Shown: positions 51,186-60,131, counted from the stretch's first letter. The stretch: DNA of 64,000 nt from Flavobacteriaceae bacterium (GCA_002707025.1 PALG01000032.1:124001-188000); one strand, 5' to 3'. The notes: generated by a model from the letters alone, not told the origin. Program-made: numbers and translations.

Positions 51186-51762
51186 TGTCTAAGTTTTTAA
51201 GTTCTTTTAATTTGTTTTTTAGTTTGAACAGCAATTCCAAACGTAGTTGCAAATTATCGATCAGTGCGTTGATGGTCGCCTCGGTAGGCCCTACTTCATT
51301 TAGTTCCTTATTTAAACTTAAATAAGCCTTATCCAGCTCTTCCAAACGTAAAAGGTACCCGTCCACCAACTCTTTGTTTTCGGGTGTTTTTTCAAGGGAA
51401 GCCAATTGCATGTTGATTCCCGTGACATAAAAATCTTCTACTTTTTTCAAATCTGGAGACAAGTCGCCAATAGTAAGTACGGGTGTCTCGGGGGTATTAT
51501 TTTTTTCTTCGGAAACATTCACAATATCCTCTCCAGTAGTATCTATGGGTTTTTCATAAAAATACTGAAACCCAGCATAGCCCAATCCAAAAAAGATGAC
51601 CACGGAAGCCGCTATTTTAAGCCAGAAGAAACTTACTTTCGATTGTTTTTCCTTTGGAAGCTCCTTATCCAAAAGGGCTTCAAAACGGGCCTCATGACCT
51701 TTAGAAAGCTTTGGGCTCTTAGGTTGGTAGTCTTTCAATAGGTTCTTAATATCCTGTGCCAT
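51157..51762 (-). CDS. Membrane protein, probable anti-sigma partner
   Basis: 201 residues. The N-terminal ~40 residues are cytoplasmic and basic; one span follows (VSFFWLKIAASVVIFFGLGY); the outside part is helical and Glu-rich with long coiled coils (VDGYLLRLEELDKAYLSL, LIDNLQLRLELLFKLK). It overlaps the sigma gene by 17 bp upstream and the repeat protein gene by 29 bp downstream. The layout is that of an anti-sigma factor with a periplasmic sensor, but no family domain is recognised. Confidence 0.62.
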   Translation of the reverse strand: MAQDIKNLLKDYQPKSPKLSKGHEARFEALLDKELPKEKQSKVSFFWLKIAASVVIFFGLGYAGFQYFYEKPIDTTGEDIVNVSEEKNNTPETPVLTIGDLSPDLKKVEDFYVTGINMQLASLEKTPENKELVDGYLLRLEELDKAYLSLNKELNEVGPTEATINALIDNLQLRLELLFKLKNKLKELKNLDNENYNNLQA

Positions 51763-52288
51763 CTTGCAAATGTTTTAATTGTTCTTGTAATCTTTTTTTA
51801 GCCCGATGAAGGTAGGTTCTGGAAGCATTTTCGGTAATCCCTAATACTTCAGCTATCTCTTGATGATCGTAACCTTCCAGTAAATACAACCGAGTTACTA
51901 TTCCGTACGGATCTTTTAAATCCTCAATCGCCTGAATTACTTCGGTAACCGTTGTTTCATCTGGCACGCTCCAAGAGTCTTCCTCCACAATGCTTAGCGT
52001 TTCTTCATTCACCTCTACCCGATCCATTTTTTTGGTTTTTAGGGTATCCAAGCAAGTATTGATGACGATACGCTTTAACCAAGCCCCAAAGGTGACGTCC
52101 CCTTTGAACTGGTGTATTTTTTGAAACGCTTTAATAAACGCTTCCTGCAGGGCATCTTCTGCTGCTGCAGTGTCTTTTAGATATCGGCTGGCAACAATGA
52201 ACATCCCGTCACAATATTGGCGGTATAACGCCATCTGTGCCTTTCGGTTGTGTTCTTTACACTGCTCTACCAGTAACGAATGAGACAA
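51746..52288 (-). CDS. ECF RNA polymerase sigma factor
   Basis: 180 residues. Region 2: MALYRQYCDGMFIVASRYLK, AAEDALQEAFIKAFQKIHQF and FGAWLKRIVINTCLDTLKT. Region 4: LYLLEGYDHQEIAEVLGITE with RTYLHRAKKRLQEQLK. Region 2 is well conserved, so it should be active. It heads a minus-strand unit of sigma factor, membrane partner and secreted repeat protein, preceded by an ECF-type promoter motif at 52325-52350. It is only distantly similar to the sigma factor at 48443-49030. Confidence 0.94.
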   Translation of the reverse strand: MSHSLLVEQCKEHNRKAQMALYRQYCDGMFIVASRYLKDTAAAEDALQEAFIKAFQKIHQFKGDVTFGAWLKRIVINTCLDTLKTKKMDRVEVNEETLSIVEEDSWSVPDETTVTEVIQAIEDLKDPYGIVTRLYLLEGYDHQEIAEVLGITENASRTYLHRAKKRLQEQLKHLQDGTGY

Positions 52289-52324
52289 ACTTTGATGGTT
52301 TTTTTGGTTGCTGTTCGGTTAAAA

Positions 52325-52350
52325 GACGACCCTTATTTCCAAGTGTTTCA
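52325..52350 (-). promoter_or_regulatory. ECF-type promoter of the second sigma unit (TGAAAC-N16-CGTC)
   Basis: On the minus strand TGAAAC (52350-52345), 16 bases, then CGTC (52328-52325), about 36 bp ahead of the start at 52288. The -10 agrees with the other sigma system, the -35 differs (GAAAC versus GTAAC), as expected for separate ECF groups. Confidence 0.6.
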
Positions 52351-52413
52351 AAAATAGGGATAGTTTTTTTAAATTAAATTCGTAAAAGCAGTAACAAGGG
52401 GTTTTAACAGAAC

Positions 52414-52435
52414 TGTAAACTGTCGTTGTAAACTG
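52414..52435 (+). repeat. Direct repeat TGTAAACTG before meaB
   Basis: Two copies of TGTAAACTG (52414-52422 and 52427-52435), start-to-start 13 bp, 25 bp ahead of the meaB GTG in the divergent gap. They could be an operator. Confidence 0.45.
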
Positions 52436-52459
52436 CCAACTTTTTTCTATCTTCCCATC

Positions 52460-53545
52460 GTGACGAAAAAGAAGAAACATAGTTCGGCGCTTAACGAAAA
52501 GCAAGGGGTAAATGCTCCTGCAACCACCAATTGGCACGCTGCGAAAAAAATTCAGCAGCAGAGAAAAATACGTCTTGATATTGCCAATTTAGCTGAATCC
52601 ATTTTAAAAGGCCATCATGCTGCCCTTAGTCGGGGTATCACCCTTATTGAAAGCACGGCTCCCAAACACCAGTCGCAAGCCAAAGAACTGATTGAGAAAT
52701 GCCTTCCCCACGCTAATAAGTCCTTTCGAATAGGTATTACAGGAGTGCCCGGAGTAGGCAAAAGTACCTTTATTGAAAGTTTCGGAACCCTACTTACCCA
52801 ACAAGGAAAAAAAGTAGCAGTGCTAGCTGTAGATCCTACCAGCAGTTTGAGTAAAGGAAGCATTTTAGGTGATAAAACCCGAATGGAAGAATTAGTAAAA
52901 AACCCAAATGCCTTTATCCGTCCCTCTGCCAGCGGGGATTCCTTGGGAGGGGTCGCTCGAAAAACCCGGGAAGCCATCATTCTTTGTGAAGCTGCCGGAT
53001 TTGACACCCTCATTATTGAAACCGTAGGCGTAGGACAAAGCGAGATTGCGGTGCATAGTATGACCGACTTCTTTTTATTGCTGAAATTGGCCGGAGCAGG
53101 TGACGAATTACAAGGCATTAAAAGAGGCATCATGGAAATGGCCGATGCCATTGTGATCAATAAAGCCGATGGGGAAAATGTGAAAGCGGCCAGACTTGCC
53201 AAAACTGAGTTTAACCGCGCCCTACACCTCTACCCACAAAAAGAAAGTGAATGGACTCCCAAAACCCTTACCTGCTCGGCGCTTCAGCAAGAAGGGATTG
53301 TTGAAGTATGGGAGTTATTGGAAACCTATGTATCACAAACCAAAGACAACGGATACTTTCAGAAAAAAAGAAAGGAACAAAACCAATATTGGTTATTGCA
53401 AACCATTGAAAGCCGATTGAAATCACAATTTTACAGCGATCCTAAAATAAAGGCCGAACTGCAAGTGCAACAACAATTGCTTTCTGAAAATAAAACCACC
53501 CCCTTTGAAGCCGCCGAAACTATTTTAAAGCAATATGAACTATAA
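52460..53545 (+). CDS. meaB: Methylmalonyl-CoA mutase-associated GTPase MeaB (GTG start)
   Basis: 361 residues. [20 protein letters not shown] (P-loop), [40 protein letters not shown] and [20 protein letters not shown] are characteristic of MeaB/ArgK. It protects and reactivates adenosylcobalamin-dependent methylmalonyl-CoA mutase. The start is a GTG in this window (52460); there is no earlier in-frame ATG. The adenosyltransferase at 43561 serves the same enzyme, which is not encoded here. Confidence 0.95.
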   Translation: MTKKKKHSSALNEKQGVNAPATTNWHAAKKIQQQRKIRLDIANLAESILKGHHAALSRGITLIESTAPKHQSQAKELIEKCLPHANKSFRIGITGVPGVGKSTFIESFGTLLTQQGKKVAVLAVDPTSSLSKGSILGDKTRMEELVKNPNAFIRPSASGDSLGGVARKTREAIILCEAAGFDTLIIETVGVGQSEIAVHSMTDFFLLLKLAGAGDELQGIKRGIMEMADAIVINKADGENVKAARLAKTEFNRALHLYPQKESEWTPKTLTCSALQQEGIVEVWELLETYVSQTKDNGYFQKKRKEQNQYWLLQTIESRLKSQFYSDPKIKAELQVQQQLLSENKTTPFEAAETILKQYEL

Positions 53546-53810
53546 GGCTTTAGCTACATATTACGGGCATGTGACCTTCTATAATTTATGTTTTGCCATC
53601 GTTATAGGCTTTATTTTTTCTGCTTTTTGGGCGGTGCTGCTATTTGCTACCTTAGGAAATAGCATTGGGTTTTTGGCCTTCGGATTTTTCCAAAAGGATG
53701 AATATTATTTGTATCAAAACCTTGGATTCACCAAATTACGATTATGGGTCATGGTAGGGCTTGTAAACCTGAGTCTTATGGTGATTCCGCTTATCCTCTT
53801 TAGCATTTGA
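53535..53810 (+). CDS. Small membrane protein (91 residues)
   Basis: Two or three spans: [40 protein letters not shown] and [19 protein letters not shown]. It overlaps meaB by 11 bp and the ABC ATPase gene by 4 bp. I recognise no family. Position suggests it is a partner of the ATPase, though it is far shorter than a typical ABC permease. Confidence 0.78.
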   Translation: MNYKALATYYGHVTFYNLCFAIVIGFIFSAFWAVLLFATLGNSIGFLAFGFFQKDEYYLYQNLGFTKLRLWVMVGLVNLSLMVIPLILFSI

Positions 53811-54472
53811 ATTGTTTAAAGGCACAACATATCACGCAGCAGTTTGGTTCAAAAAAAGTGTTGAACAACGTTTCCATTTGTCTTCAAACAGGGGATGTAA
53901 TAGGACTCTTCGGAAGGAATGGTTCAGGGAAATCCACTTTACTGAAAATTCTCTTTGGAGTTTTAAAAAACACTGGTTTTTCCTTGGACATTGATGGAAA
54001 TCGCATCCTTCAGAAGCAGATCGTCCCCTTGAAAAAAATAGGGTATTTGCCACAGGATTCCTTTCTTCCGAAGCGCATCACTGTACGCAACCTTATCCCC
54101 ATGATTTTTCCCGACGGAAAATTACAGGAACTTCTTTTTTACCGAAAAGGGATTGCGAAATTCGAAAAACAACGTATTGGCGAGCTTTCCATTGGGCAAC
54201 GGAAATATTTGGAATTACTCCTTTTAAGCCACATGGAACACCCTTTTTTATTGCTGGACGAACCCTTCAGTATGGTAGAACCCTTGTACAAGGAGGAAAT
54301 AAAAGGGCTTCTAGAAGAAATCAAACTTTTCAAGGGGATGATCATTACCGATCATTATTACCACGATGTTTTTGAGGTTTCCAGCCAAAATTATGTACTG
54401 AAAGAAGGTTCCCTTACAGCAGTGTTTTCAGAAGAAGACCTAAAAAAATACAATTACCTTCGAAGCGATTAA
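53807..54472 (+). CDS. ABC transporter ATP-binding protein (TTG start)
   Basis: 221 residues. GLFGRNGSGKSTLLKILFGV (Walker A), GELSIGQRKYLELLLL (a degenerate signature with SIGQRK) and FLLLDEPFSMVEPLYKEEIK (Walker B). The switch His is in IITDHYYHDVFEVS. The TTG start overlaps the upstream stop as TTGA. The altered signature and short length suggest an atypical ATPase; substrate unknown. Confidence 0.87.
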   Translation: MNCLKAQHITQQFGSKKVLNNVSICLQTGDVIGLFGRNGSGKSTLLKILFGVLKNTGFSLDIDGNRILQKQIVPLKKIGYLPQDSFLPKRITVRNLIPMIFPDGKLQELLFYRKGIAKFEKQRIGELSIGQRKYLELLLLSHMEHPFLLLDEPFSMVEPLYKEEIKGLLEEIKLFKGMIITDHYYHDVFEVSSQNYVLKEGSLTAVFSEEDLKKYNYLRSD

Positions 54473-55413
54473 TTCATAAAATTGTTGCGAAACCACGCTA
54501 CCTGTGCTTCCAGGCCCGTTTTTAAAGACGTCTGCGGGTTATAATTCAACAATTTTCGTGCTTTATCGATATTGGCGCAGGTTCGCGATTGGTCGCCAGG
54601 TCGGGGCGGCTGCTTTTCAATGGTAATTTTCTTACCTAAAATGGCTTCTACGGTAGCGATTCCCGTGGCGGTGGTATTTTCTTCTTCCGTCCCTAAGTTA
54701 AAAATCTCCCCATTGCAAACCGACTCCTTCCCTATCACACTCACAATGCCATCTACAATATCCTGAACATAGGTAAAACTACGCAAGTGTTTATCGCTTC
54801 CTTCATACAAGGGAAAAGGTTTGTTATTCAATCCGCAATCGATCAAACGGGTGTACAATTTATCGGGGCGTTCCCTGGGGCCGTAGACCGAATACAAACG
54901 TAAGGAAGTACCTTTCAGTAATCCTCTTCGGCTATAGGCTAAGACCAGCTGTTCGGCAGCTAGTTTGGTCACTCCGTACCAAGAAGCAGGTTTTGGGGCT
55001 TCTTCTTCGGTCATGATGGCATTCAACCCATAAATAGAGGAAGTGGCGATATTCACAAAGAAGGGTTTTTTTTCAAAGGTTTCAAAAAGGTCCAATAAGC
55101 GTTGCGTTCCGAAGAAATTATTCGAAAAATAGTCTTCAAAACTACTGGTCTGCGAAATACCCGGTTGTGCTGCAAAGTGAAAGATGTAATCAATCCCCTC
55201 CTGAATGGCTTGCGACAAATCATCGTTTCGCAAATCTATTTTTTGAACGGCAATGCCTTTTTCGGAAAGGTCTTTGGCATTGAGCTGCTTCAGTTTGATA
55301 TCGTAATACGGAGAAAAATTATCAATAGCCTGTACTTCGTGCCCCAAGGAATGCAGCCTTTCAGCTGTATGGGAACCAATAAATCCGGCAGCACCGGTAA
55401 TAAGAACTTTCAT
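54469..55413 (-). CDS. NAD-dependent nucleotide-sugar epimerase/dehydratase
   Basis: 314 residues. VLITGAAGFIGSHTAERLHS (NAD site), SSIYGLNAIMTEEE followed by SWYGVTKLAAEQLVLAYSRR (Ser and Y-x-x-x-K), and RLYSVYGPRERPDK resemble UDP-glucuronate 4-epimerases and related epimerases. It lies outside the main locus, but may still supply a uronic sugar. It converges on the ABC gene with a 4-bp overlap. Confidence 0.9.
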   Translation of the reverse strand: MKVLITGAAGFIGSHTAERLHSLGHEVQAIDNFSPYYDIKLKQLNAKDLSEKGIAVQKIDLRNDDLSQAIQEGIDYIFHFAAQPGISQTSSFEDYFSNNFFGTQRLLDLFETFEKKPFFVNIATSSIYGLNAIMTEEEAPKPASWYGVTKLAAEQLVLAYSRRGLLKGTSLRLYSVYGPRERPDKLYTRLIDCGLNNKPFPLYEGSDKHLRSFTYVQDIVDGIVSVIGKESVCNGEIFNLGTEEENTTATGIATVEAILGKKITIEKQPPRPGDQSRTCANIDKARKLLNYNPQTSLKTGLEAQVAWFRNNFMN

Positions 55414-55478
55414 AGATGTGAATTATACTGCAAAATAACACCTTTTTTGCGTTTCTGTTTTATTCCATAAAAAAGAAA

Positions 55479-55486
55479 TACTTTTG
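55479..55486 (+). promoter_or_regulatory. Promoter -7 box of the lipid glycosylation operon
   Basis: TACTTTTG, a perfect TAnnTTTG match, 22 bp ahead of the start at 55508, in the 94-bp divergent gap. Confidence 0.55.
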
Positions 55487-55507
55487 CAGACAAAGTATTT
55501 GTAGTTT

Positions 55508-56218
55508 ATGTACGAATTTACCATCATTGTTCCCGTGTATAATGAGGAGGAGAATCTGGAACGGGTCGAAAAAGAATTATTGGCCTACACCAAAATCGCC
55601 TCTAAGAAAACAGCCATTCTCTTTGTGAATGATGGGTCCAAAGACAGTAGTCAACAACTCATTGAGGAAATTTGCCGAAGAAATCAGGCTTTCCATTATA
55701 TCTCCTTTAAAGAAAACCGCGGATTGAGTGCCGCCATTAAAGCAGGTTTCGACCATGTGGAGAGTCCGTTGTTAGGATATATCGACAGTGATCTGCAAAC
55801 GGCCCCGGAAGATTTCAATTTACTATTGAAACACATTGGCGAGTACGATTTGGTGACGGGTGTTCGTGCCGATCGAAAGGATTCGTTCGTAAAAAATATG
55901 TCTTCAAAAATCGCCAATGGCATTCGAAGGGCGTTTACCCACGATGGAATGGACGACACCGGCTGTCCCTTAAAAGTGATTAAAAGCGACTATGCCAAAC
56001 GAATCCCTATGTTTAAAGGGTTGCACCGCTTTTTACCAGCCATGATTTTATTGCAAAATGGAAAGATACTTCAAGTTCCCGTGCAACACTTTCCAAGAAT
56101 GGCTGGAACCGCCAAATTTGGTTTGTGGAACCGCTTGCTGGGACCTTTAATGGATTGCTTTGCCTACCTTTGGATGAAGAAGAAGTACATTAACTACGAA
56201 GTGAAAGACAAAGGATGA
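55508..56218 (+). CDS. GT2 polyprenyl-phosphate glycosyltransferase-like (DPM1/ArnC type)
   Basis: 236 residues. YEFTIIVPVYNEEENLERVE, TAILFVNDGSKDSSQQLIEE, LSAAIKAGFDHVESPLLGYI and DSDLQTAPEDFNLLLKHI (acidic metal site) mark the ArnC/dolichyl-phosphate mannosyltransferase family. There are no C-terminal membrane spans, so it is the soluble short type. It would load a sugar onto undecaprenyl phosphate for the ArnT-like transferase two genes on. It overlaps the next gene as ATGA. Confidence 0.9.
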   Translation: MYEFTIIVPVYNEEENLERVEKELLAYTKIASKKTAILFVNDGSKDSSQQLIEEICRRNQAFHYISFKENRGLSAAIKAGFDHVESPLLGYIDSDLQTAPEDFNLLLKHIGEYDLVTGVRADRKDSFVKNMSSKIANGIRRAFTHDGMDDTGCPLKVIKSDYAKRIPMFKGLHRFLPAMILLQNGKILQVPVQHFPRMAGTAKFGLWNRLLGPLMDCFAYLWMKKKYINYEVKDKG

Positions 56219-56841
56219 GCACTTGGCTTATTTATTCCATCGGATTTCTAGCCCAAATTCTCTTTTCGGGGAGGCTGGTATTACAATGGATCCTTTCTGA
56301 AAAAAACAAACGCATCATTACCCCTTCCCTATTCTGGAAATTAAGCCTCTTGGCTTCTTTCCTCCTTTTTGTGTATGGGTATTTACGGGACGATTTTGCC
56401 ATCATGTTAGGGCAATCGCTTACCTATTTTATCTATATCCGGAACCTACACCTTCAAGGCCAATGGCAAAAGAGCCCCATTTGGTTTCGAGGGTTTTTAT
56501 TGATTTTCCCGGTTTTGATCGTTATTTACGGTTATAACAATGGGGAGTATGATATCTATGAATTATTTAATAACGAAGCGATTCCCACTTGGCTTTTGTG
56601 GCTAGGGATCATCGCCCAACTGTTGTTTACCTTTCGGTTTATTTACCAATGGATTTATTCTGAAAGAAAGAAAGTATCGCATTTACCTCTTGGTTTTTGG
56701 CGATTAAGTGCGCTGGGAGCTGCCTTGATTATTGTATATGCTATTTATAGGAAAGATCCCGTTCTACTAATTGGACATGGCTCCGGACTTATTATTTATG
56801 TACGAAATATTTTTATAGGAAAGAATGAAGTGGCTCAATAA
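56215..56841 (+). CDS. Duplicated LAB_N (LpxB N-terminal-like) membrane protein
   Basis: 208 residues in two similar halves: about 1-80 (IYSIGFLAQILFSGRLVLQW, then LSLLASFLLFVYGYLRDDFA and LGQSLTYFIYIRNLHLQG) and 122-204 (LWLGIIAQLLFTFRFIYQWI, LSALGAALIIVYAIYRKDPV, IGHGSGLIIYVRNIFIG). This is the lipid-A-disaccharide synthase N-terminal domain, present twice and without the catalytic part. It probably helps handle undecaprenyl- or lipid-linked sugars. It overlaps the upstream and downstream genes by 4 and 17 bp. Confidence 0.86.
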   Translation: MSTWLIYSIGFLAQILFSGRLVLQWILSEKNKRIITPSLFWKLSLLASFLLFVYGYLRDDFAIMLGQSLTYFIYIRNLHLQGQWQKSPIWFRGFLLIFPVLIVIYGYNNGEYDIYELFNNEAIPTWLLWLGIIAQLLFTFRFIYQWIYSERKKVSHLPLGFWRLSALGAALIIVYAIYRKDPVLLIGHGSGLIIYVRNIFIGKNEVAQ

Positions 56842-58456
56842 ACATCCGTTGTGGGTTGTGACCCTAGTTTGCCTTGGGATCTTTTTTGTCCATCTCGATG
56901 CCATTTTCGTGAACATCATGGAAGCCCGGAATTTTATCACGGCCCGGGAAATGATTCAGGATGGAAATTGGATTTTCACCACGATCAATGGAGAGCCTCG
57001 ATATCAAAAACCGCCACTTCCTACTTGGTTAACTGCTTTTTCGGCAATGGTTTTTGGGTTAAAGAGTTTGTTTGGGTTACGATTGCCTGCTGCCATCATG
57101 GGTTTGCTCACCGTACTTTTTTCCTATAAAATGGCCCATACATTTACCTTTGACAAACGTTACAGTTTACTTAGCGGACTCATTCTTGCAACTTCCTTTT
57201 ACATCATTTTTGCAGGACGGAATGGACAATGGGATATTTTTACCCATGCCTTTATGATGGGCTGTATCTTTTTTTTATTCCGGTTTTTTTCTTCGGAAAG
57301 TCAGAAACTTCAAAACGCCCTTATCGCAGCCGTATTCTTTGGTGCCTCCTTTATGAGCAAAGGGCCCGTTTCATTATATGCACTACTACTGCCCTTCCTC
57401 ATAGCCTACGGAATCGTCTATCGCTATCAAAACTTTAAAAAGAGACTGCTTCCTTTATTCCTTTTTCTAGGGGTAGCAGTGGTTCTTTCGGGATGGTGGT
57501 TTTGGTATACCTATACGTTCGACACTCAATCGGTTGCAGAAATCACCCAAAAGGAAACATCCAATTGGACCGGCTACAACACCCGCCCTTTTTACTATTA
57601 TTGGAGTTTCTTTACCCAAAGCGGGGTCTGGACGCTTCCTGCTTTTATGGGATTACTCTATCCTTACTTAAAAAATAGGGTTTTTGACAAAAAAGGCTAT
57701 CGATTTACCTTTTGGTGGACAATGCTTTCTGTGGTATTGCTTTCCCTTATCCCTGAAAAGAAATCGAGGTATTTGCTTCCCGTACTCATTCCGTTGGCCT
57801 TAAACACTGCTTTTTACCTAGAGTACCTCTTCCGAAGCTTTAAAACCCTTACCGCAAAAAAGGAGACCTTCCCGGTGTATCTTCACTTCGGATTAATAGC
57901 AATCATAGGCGTGGCATTTCCCGTGGGAGGCTATTTGTTTCTGAAGGAGCAATTAAGCGGTCAATGGGTATGGTATGGGTTACTCTCGGTTGCCTTATTT
58001 GGAATTGGTTTGTATCTCTTCCGAAGTCTTTATCGAAAAGACATTCCGAAGGCTTTTTATGCCAATATTGCCTTTATTGTAGCGATTATCCTGTTTGGAA
58101 TGCCCTTAGCCAAAGCGTTAACCGTAAATCCGGAATACAAAAGTTTGAAACAACTAAACGATTGGCAAGCCAAAACCGAGTTGCCAGTGTATGAGTTGGG
58201 CGGATTTACCCCAGAATTGATTTGGGCCTACGGAAAACCAATTCGTGAAATTTCAGAAGGGAATGAAATAAATTATCCGAAGGAAACCCGCTTCGGACTC
58301 TTGGTTTCGGAAGACCAACAAGGAAAATTAAAGAACCGCTTTAAGGGGTATTCCGTAGAAAAAATTATCCGCTACGACATGAACCCCAAAGCTCCCGGAG
58401 AACGCTCGCACCGTCCTCGGCTTTGGAGGGATCTGTACTTGCTCACGAAGCAATAA
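56825..58456 (+). CDS. GT39 family lipid A/glycolipid glycosyltransferase (ArnT-like)
   Basis: 543 residues, about 11 spans. MEARNFITAREMIQDGNWIF and YQKPPLPTWLTAFSAMVFG are the catalytic-loop signature of ArnT and protein mannosyltransferases (an acidic residue, then R-Y-x-K-P-P-L). The polytopic middle and a soluble C-terminal domain follow. It would transfer a sugar from undecaprenyl phosphate to lipid A or another lipid on the periplasmic face. It is the third gene of an ArnC/LAB_N/ArnT-like operon. Confidence 0.92.
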   Translation: MKWLNKHPLWVVTLVCLGIFFVHLDAIFVNIMEARNFITAREMIQDGNWIFTTINGEPRYQKPPLPTWLTAFSAMVFGLKSLFGLRLPAAIMGLLTVLFSYKMAHTFTFDKRYSLLSGLILATSFYIIFAGRNGQWDIFTHAFMMGCIFFLFRFFSSESQKLQNALIAAVFFGASFMSKGPVSLYALLLPFLIAYGIVYRYQNFKKRLLPLFLFLGVAVVLSGWWFWYTYTFDTQSVAEITQKETSNWTGYNTRPFYYYWSFFTQSGVWTLPAFMGLLYPYLKNRVFDKKGYRFTFWWTMLSVVLLSLIPEKKSRYLLPVLIPLALNTAFYLEYLFRSFKTLTAKKETFPVYLHFGLIAIIGVAFPVGGYLFLKEQLSGQWVWYGLLSVALFGIGLYLFRSLYRKDIPKAFYANIAFIVAIILFGMPLAKALTVNPEYKSLKQLNDWQAKTELPVYELGGFTPELIWAYGKPIREISEGNEINYPKETRFGLLVSEDQQGKLKNRFKGYSVEKIIRYDMNPKAPGERSHRPRLWRDLYLLTKQ

Positions 58457-59015
58457 ACTTTCTTTGGGCCCACTGTTGGACTTTATAGAAGACGCTTCCG
58501 ATAAGGGCGCCAAAAAACATTCCGGTAATGATATCCAATGGATAGTGTACGCCTAGGTAAATTCGGCTATACGCCACAATCACAGCCCAAAAAAGTAATA
58601 GAAATGGTAAATAGCGATAGGTGCTTCGGAAGGAACATCCTAAAAAAACGGCCACTGCCATACTACTGGCGGCATGGGCAGAGAAATACCCATAACGACC
58701 ACACACATCGGCAATGAAACGCATCTGGTCCTGAATCGCTTCGACCCTACAGGGCCTAGGCCTTTGAAACAATACATATTTGAATAAATTGGCCAGCTGA
58801 TCGGTGGCCGTAATCATCAATGCTACACAAACCAAAAGGATGAACGTGCCCTTCCAGTGTAGTTTTTTCCAAACCAAAAACAACAACAAAACATACAACG
58901 GTATGGAAGCATATTTTTCGGTAATGAACAGCCAGAGTCCGTCCCATGATTCACTCCCCAAATTATTAAGGTAGAGAAAGAGTTCGGTGTCGTATTTCAG
59001 TAATTCCTCAAGCAT
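58443..59015 (-). CDS. PAP2-superfamily membrane phosphatase
   Basis: 190 residues, six spans. The catalytic triplet is visible: KYVLFQRPRPCR (K-x6-R-P), YGYFSAHAASS (a P-S-G-H-like His) and YSRIYLGVHYPLDIITG (S-R-x5-H-x3-D). It removes phosphate from a lipid such as undecaprenyl diphosphate or phosphatidate. Its 14-bp convergent overlap with the ArnT-like gene is suggestive of a link to undecaprenyl-phosphate recycling. Confidence 0.93.
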   Translation of the reverse strand: MLEELLKYDTELFLYLNNLGSESWDGLWLFITEKYASIPLYVLLLFLVWKKLHWKGTFILLVCVALMITATDQLANLFKYVLFQRPRPCRVEAIQDQMRFIADVCGRYGYFSAHAASSMAVAVFLGCSFRSTYRYLPFLLLFWAVIVAYSRIYLGVHYPLDIITGMFFGALIGSVFYKVQQWAQRKFIAS

Positions 59016-59241
59016 CCTCGTCGTAGCGTGCTATTTCCCGATCGTAGAATTCGGTTGCCTCCCGAATGTAATTTTCGGCTTCGGCTTCAATCTCTTTTTC
59101 ATCGTGCTGATCAAATTCTTCCAACCATTCTACCTCATCATTCTCCAAGTTGATGACAAAACGGGGGAAGTCAGTATGAATCACAAAAATCGCATTGGGG
59201 AAATCGGTGTTATCGCCTAAAATGAATTTCGGAAGTTCCAT
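59008..59241 (-). CDS. Small acidic protein, unknown function
   Basis: 77 residues: MELPKFILGDNTDFPNAIFV and a glutamate-rich C-terminus (EWLEEFDQHDEKEIEAEAEN). No motif recognised. It overlaps the PAP2 gene by 8 bp and has a consensus TAnnTTTG box upstream, so it is the first gene of that unit. This kind of protein is conserved in flavobacteria. Confidence 0.78.
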   Translation of the reverse strand: MELPKFILGDNTDFPNAIFVIHTDFPRFVINLENDEVEWLEEFDQHDEKEIEAEAENYIREATEFYDREIARYDEDA

Positions 59242-59261
59242 AGTATTCTGAATTAGTTTCG

Positions 59262-59269
59262 CAAAGATA
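59262..59269 (-). promoter_or_regulatory. Promoter -7 box before the small acidic protein gene
   Basis: TATCTTTG on the minus strand, a perfect TAnnTTTG match, 20 bp ahead of the start at 59241. Confidence 0.6.
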
Positions 59270-59369
59270 GAGAAATATCAAGTATAAAGCTCTTCAGTTT
59301 GGGAATCCATACTCTAAATAAAATCGAATACTTTTTTTAAATTTACTTCGCTAACCAACCTTACCAACT

Positions 59370-60131
59370 ATGTTTCGGCTATTTCGAAAACTTCGGAAAA
59401 AAATGATTCTTGAAAAAAAAGTGCGGCATTATCTTTTGTACGCATTGGGTGAAATTATTTTGATTGTCATTGGTATCTTAATTGCCTTGGGCATTAACAA
59501 TTGGAACATCCGGGAACAAGAACGCGACCAAGAACAGTTTTACCTTTTGGGATTGCGCCAGGAGTTTGTTTTGAGTAAAATAAAACTGGAAAAATTAATA
59601 GAGGTCAATCAGCAGAACTATGAAAACTCCAAAAAAATTGCCGCTTTTATAGATGCGGAAACGCGCCCTACCGAAAAGGAACTTTCCGTTTTGATTTTTC
59701 AGTCCCTCACCAATGAAATTTCCTATAACCCCAATAATTCCCTGTTAAATGAACTGATTAATACAGGAGGGTTAAAAGTAATTTCCAATCCAGACCTTCG
59801 AAAGTCTTTAACCTCATGGGAGTCGTTTATACAAAGTATTAAATATCAAGAAAGAGGGCTTCAGGAGCAGCGCGAACGGCTACTGAATGTCTTACGGGAA
59901 GAAGGTAGTATTCGAACGGGACTGGATGAAACGGGGGTTACTTCAGAAATGGGACTTAAAAAGAGCTCTCGGGTGGGCAGTAACCTGGCTTTGTTAGAAT
60001 CGATGAAGTTTGAAAACGAACTTCTATTATTTATTTTAACAGGTTCCCTTACCGAAACCGCTCATTATCAACCCTTATTAGAGGAAATCAATGAAATTTT
60101 GGTCTTGTTGAATCAAGAAATTGAAGACTAG
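59370..60131 (+). CDS. DUF6090-like protein
   Basis: 253 residues. The N-terminus MFRLFRKLRKKMILEKKVRH is strongly basic, then a single span (YLLYALGEIILIVIGILIALGIN) and a long helical outside part. YLLYALGEI-IL-VxGIL-ALxINNW is the signature of this Bacteroidota family, whose function is unknown. It is often found in multiple copies in these genomes. It converges on the MATE gene with a 4-bp overlap. Confidence 0.88.
   Translation: MFRLFRKLRKKMILEKKVRHYLLYALGEIILIVIGILIALGINNWNIREQERDQEQFYLLGLRQEFVLSKIKLEKLIEVNQQNYENSKKIAAFIDAETRPTEKELSVLIFQSLTNEISYNPNNSLLNELINTGGLKVISNPDLRKSLTSWESFIQSIKYQERGLQEQRERLLNVLREEGSIRTGLDETGVTSEMGLKKSSRVGSNLALLESMKFENELLLFILTGSLTETAHYQPLLEEINEILVLLNQEIED

Noticed and set aside
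52615-53202. Antisense reading frame of 195 codons opposite meaB
   Set aside because: Serine/proline-rich composition typical of reverse-strand shadow frames and no motif.
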